A stretch of DNA of 25,976 nt from a virus: IMG/VR virus record IMGVR_UViG_3300032236_001058, positions 1-25,976 of that record. One strand, given 5' to 3'. Shown one piece after another: positions 24,560 through 25,976 of this stretch. The translations under genes were made by a program, and so were the position numbers. Below the pieces are notes generated by a model that saw only the letters and a program-made list of their open reading frames with translations, did no database searches and was not told where the DNA came from. Positions within the stretch are counted from its first letter, which is position 1. Each line of letters opens with the position of its first letter.

Positions 24560-24940
24560 ATGCTTCTACAAGAGATATACAGAGAAGAACCGTGGAAGAT
24601 GCTGGTCGGCTGCATCCTATTAAATCAGACGACCAGAGTACAGGTCGATAAAGTCAGAGAAGAGCTCTTTTTGACATGGCCTGATCCTATCTCTATGGCA
24701 GAAGCAGATCCTAATGCTATAGCTGAGGTAATTAAACCTCTGGGCCTCTATAATAGAAGAGCACGTACCCTTATCAAATTTAGCAGAGACTGGACTGAGA
24801 AAGATTGGAAAGAACCTATTGAATTACATGGAATTGGAAAGTACGCACAAGATTCCTGGGAGATCTTCCAGAAGAATAACTTTTCTACACAACCCACCGA
24901 TAAAGAATTGCGGGGTTATCTTGAACACATGAATAAATAA
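24560..24940 (+). CDS. MBD4-like HhH-GPD DNA glycosylase
   Basis: I place the start at the ATG at 24560 (126 residues) rather than at a TTG two codons earlier. The sequence follows the catalytic domain of MBD4. EPWKMLVGCILLNQTT matches DPWKLLIATIFLNRTS, and VIKPLGLYNRRARTLIKFS matches LLKPLGLYDLRAKTIVKFS. IELHGIGKYAQDSWEIF matches the helix-hairpin-helix IELHGIGKYGNDSYRIF. Asp114 in QPTDKEL aligns with the MBD4 catalytic Asp of HPEDHKL. MBD4 removes T or U mispaired with G. With no methyl-binding or other domain, this is a minimal glycosylase. A base-repair or nucleotide-hypermodification role in the phage is inferred. It follows the oxygenase gene after a 34-base gap, and a gene with a ligase-like pattern follows it. 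Confidence 0.82.
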   Translation: MLLQEIYREEPWKMLVGCILLNQTTRVQVDKVREELFLTWPDPISMAEADPNAIAEVIKPLGLYNRRARTLIKFSRDWTEKDWKEPIELHGIGKYAQDSWEIFQKNNFSTQPTDKELRGYLEHMNK

Positions 24941-24944
24941 GAAT

Positions 24945-25976
24945 ATGATAAGCACCATACCTGAACTAGACAAGCTTTACCGCGAGAGAGGAGAGGACTT
25001 TTTGAAAGATCTCTTTGATTCTTACGTGATCATATCTGAGAAGATAAACGCGTCAGATTTCTATTGCAAAAGAATTGGCAATTCTCTTCTCTATTTTAAG
25101 AAAGGAGAAGAACCTATCAATCTTATCGATAGAACTCTAGCTTATTTTTATGAGAAAGGAATAAGACACTTTGAATCACTTCCAAAAGAAATAAAGGCAC
25201 AGATGCCTGACGATTGGACCTTCGGATTTGATTATTTCCCAGGCGATAATTCAATATACGGAACAGTACCTCCATCAGGATTGATACTGAGCAGAATTTT
25301 GATCAAGTCTCCAGAGACTCAAAGAACACTAAAAACTATCGAGGACCCAAGAGTTCTAGCTGAATGGTCGCATAAATTGGCAGTGCAAGAAAATCCTCCT
25401 CTATTTGCAGGAAGATTAGATGATGAAAGAAAATCTAAACTCTTAGATTTCTTAGCTACACCTAAAGATGAACTGAAAGAAATTCTCGGTACTGAATCTT
25501 TTTTCAAATACCTCTTTAACATACTAGACCCTAAAGGCTATTACATGTACAGACCGCTATTATCAAAAGACGATACTAGCATCTTCGATTCTATCATTTT
25601 CAAATTTGTAAAGCCAGGAGAGACTAAAGTACTCACTGCAAAGATGGTAGATCCTTACATGCATTCTTTATACACAAAAGAAAAATCTCAAAGAGGAACA
25701 GTAGATACTGTCTCAATACTCTTGTTAGATCTTTTAGAATTTATAGAAACTAATGGTATCAAGCCAGAAATGGCAATAGGAGAATTTCCAGATGAAAAGT
25801 ATCTAAATTTACTCTGTTCTATCTACAACGATTACATGGATAAGAAGCAAGGAGATTTGCAAAAATTAGATTTTGAGACGAGAGATTTTGCTAAAGCAGT
25901 TGAACATTCTCTGAACGTAGACATGATTCAAAACGACAAGACTAAAGAAATTGTCTCATCTACTGAGAACAATTCA
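24945..25976 (+). CDS. Nucleotidyltransferase/ligase-like protein, 3' end outside window
   Basis: The ATG at 24945 lies four bases after the previous stop. The frame is open to the end of the window, so 344 residues are visible. Faint covalent-nucleotidyltransferase (ligase-type) landmarks are seen. SEKINAS at 31-37 could be motif I (K-x-D-G-x, here with Lys33 kept but Asp and Gly changed to Asn and Ala). FGFDYF at 93-98 resembles motif III, FDSIIFKF at 214-221 resembles motif IV, and TAKMVDP at 231-237 resembles motif V. Phage proteins of this type act on RNA or DNA ends, but the altered motif I makes activity uncertain. The C-terminal third is helical and charged. It could instead be an unrelated protein; the call is tentative. 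Confidence 0.4.
   Translation, partial: MISTIPELDKLYRERGEDFLKDLFDSYVIISEKINASDFYCKRIGNSLLYFKKGEEPINLIDRTLAYFYEKGIRHFESLPKEIKAQMPDDWTFGFDYFPGDNSIYGTVPPSGLILSRILIKSPETQRTLKTIEDPRVLAEWSHKLAVQENPPLFAGRLDDERKSKLLDFLATPKDELKEILGTESFFKYLFNILDPKGYYMYRPLLSKDDTSIFDSIIFKFVKPGETKVLTAKMVDPYMHSLYTKEKSQRGTVDTVSILLLDLLEFIETNGIKPEMAIGEFPDEKYLNLLCSIYNDYMDKKQGDLQKLDFETRDFAKAVEHSLNVDMIQNDKTKEIVSSTENNS

Noticed and set aside
1-25976. tRNA genes, CRISPR arrays, insertion sequences, attachment sites
   Set aside because: I saw no cloverleaf with a T-loop consensus, no spaced direct-repeat arrays, and no transposase or integrase motifs in the window.

Overview
This window looks like part of the genome of a large T4-type tailed phage (myovirus), read entirely on the + strand and tightly packed. 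Many genes overlap by 1 to 8 bases or are separated by fewer than 15. The phage assignment rests on a T4-type recombination and replication set (gp32-like single-strand binding protein, DnaG/gp61-like primase, UvsY-like mediator, UvsW helicase) beside a long virion-structure block. The likely host is a member of the Bacteroidota (inference): most start codons have A-rich leaders without a Shine-Dalgarno sequence, and one protein has a signal peptide ending in Ala-Phe-Ser-Gln, a typical Bacteroidota cleavage region. The sequence is AT-rich. I see no tRNA, CRISPR array, insertion sequence or integrase.

Layout. (1) 1-9505: three large virion proteins. These are a 5'-truncated protein with a fibronectin-III-like stretch, a 1530-residue protein of unknown fold, and a collagen-triplet fibre-like protein. 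(2) 9535-10482: a small coiled-coil protein, then two overlapping membrane-associated genes that resemble a spanin-type lysis pair. (3) 10484-14528: more virion proteins, including two tandem paralogues (beta domain plus coiled coil) and a protein resembling the gp19/gp54 tail-tube fold. (4) 14540-17861: five consecutive genes whose products share an N-terminal motif (Met, then Phe at about 7 and 10). It resembles the capsid-targeting sequence of T4 internal head proteins. A sixth member is at 22984. (5) 17885-22942: a RuvC-like nuclease, a 246-base leader region, then gp32-like, primase, a small basic protein, UvsY-like and UvsW. (6) 22984-25976: the acidic repeat-rich sixth member, a strong terminator, a 2-oxoglutarate/Fe(II) oxygenase, an MBD4-like DNA glycosylase, and a 3'-truncated protein with faint nucleotidyltransferase (ligase-like) motifs.

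How it fits together (inference). UvsY, UvsW and gp32 would support recombination-dependent replication. The RuvC-like nuclease would resolve branches before packaging, replacing T4 endonuclease VII. The tagged proteins would be loaded into the prohead, trimmed by a prohead protease at (I/L)-x-E sites, and injected with the DNA. The most interesting signal is this family of very different proteins behind one short N-terminal tag. Next are the MBD4-like glycosylase beside an oxygenase, the overlapping lysis-like pair without a lipobox, and a recurring AATATATAG box in several of the gene gaps.
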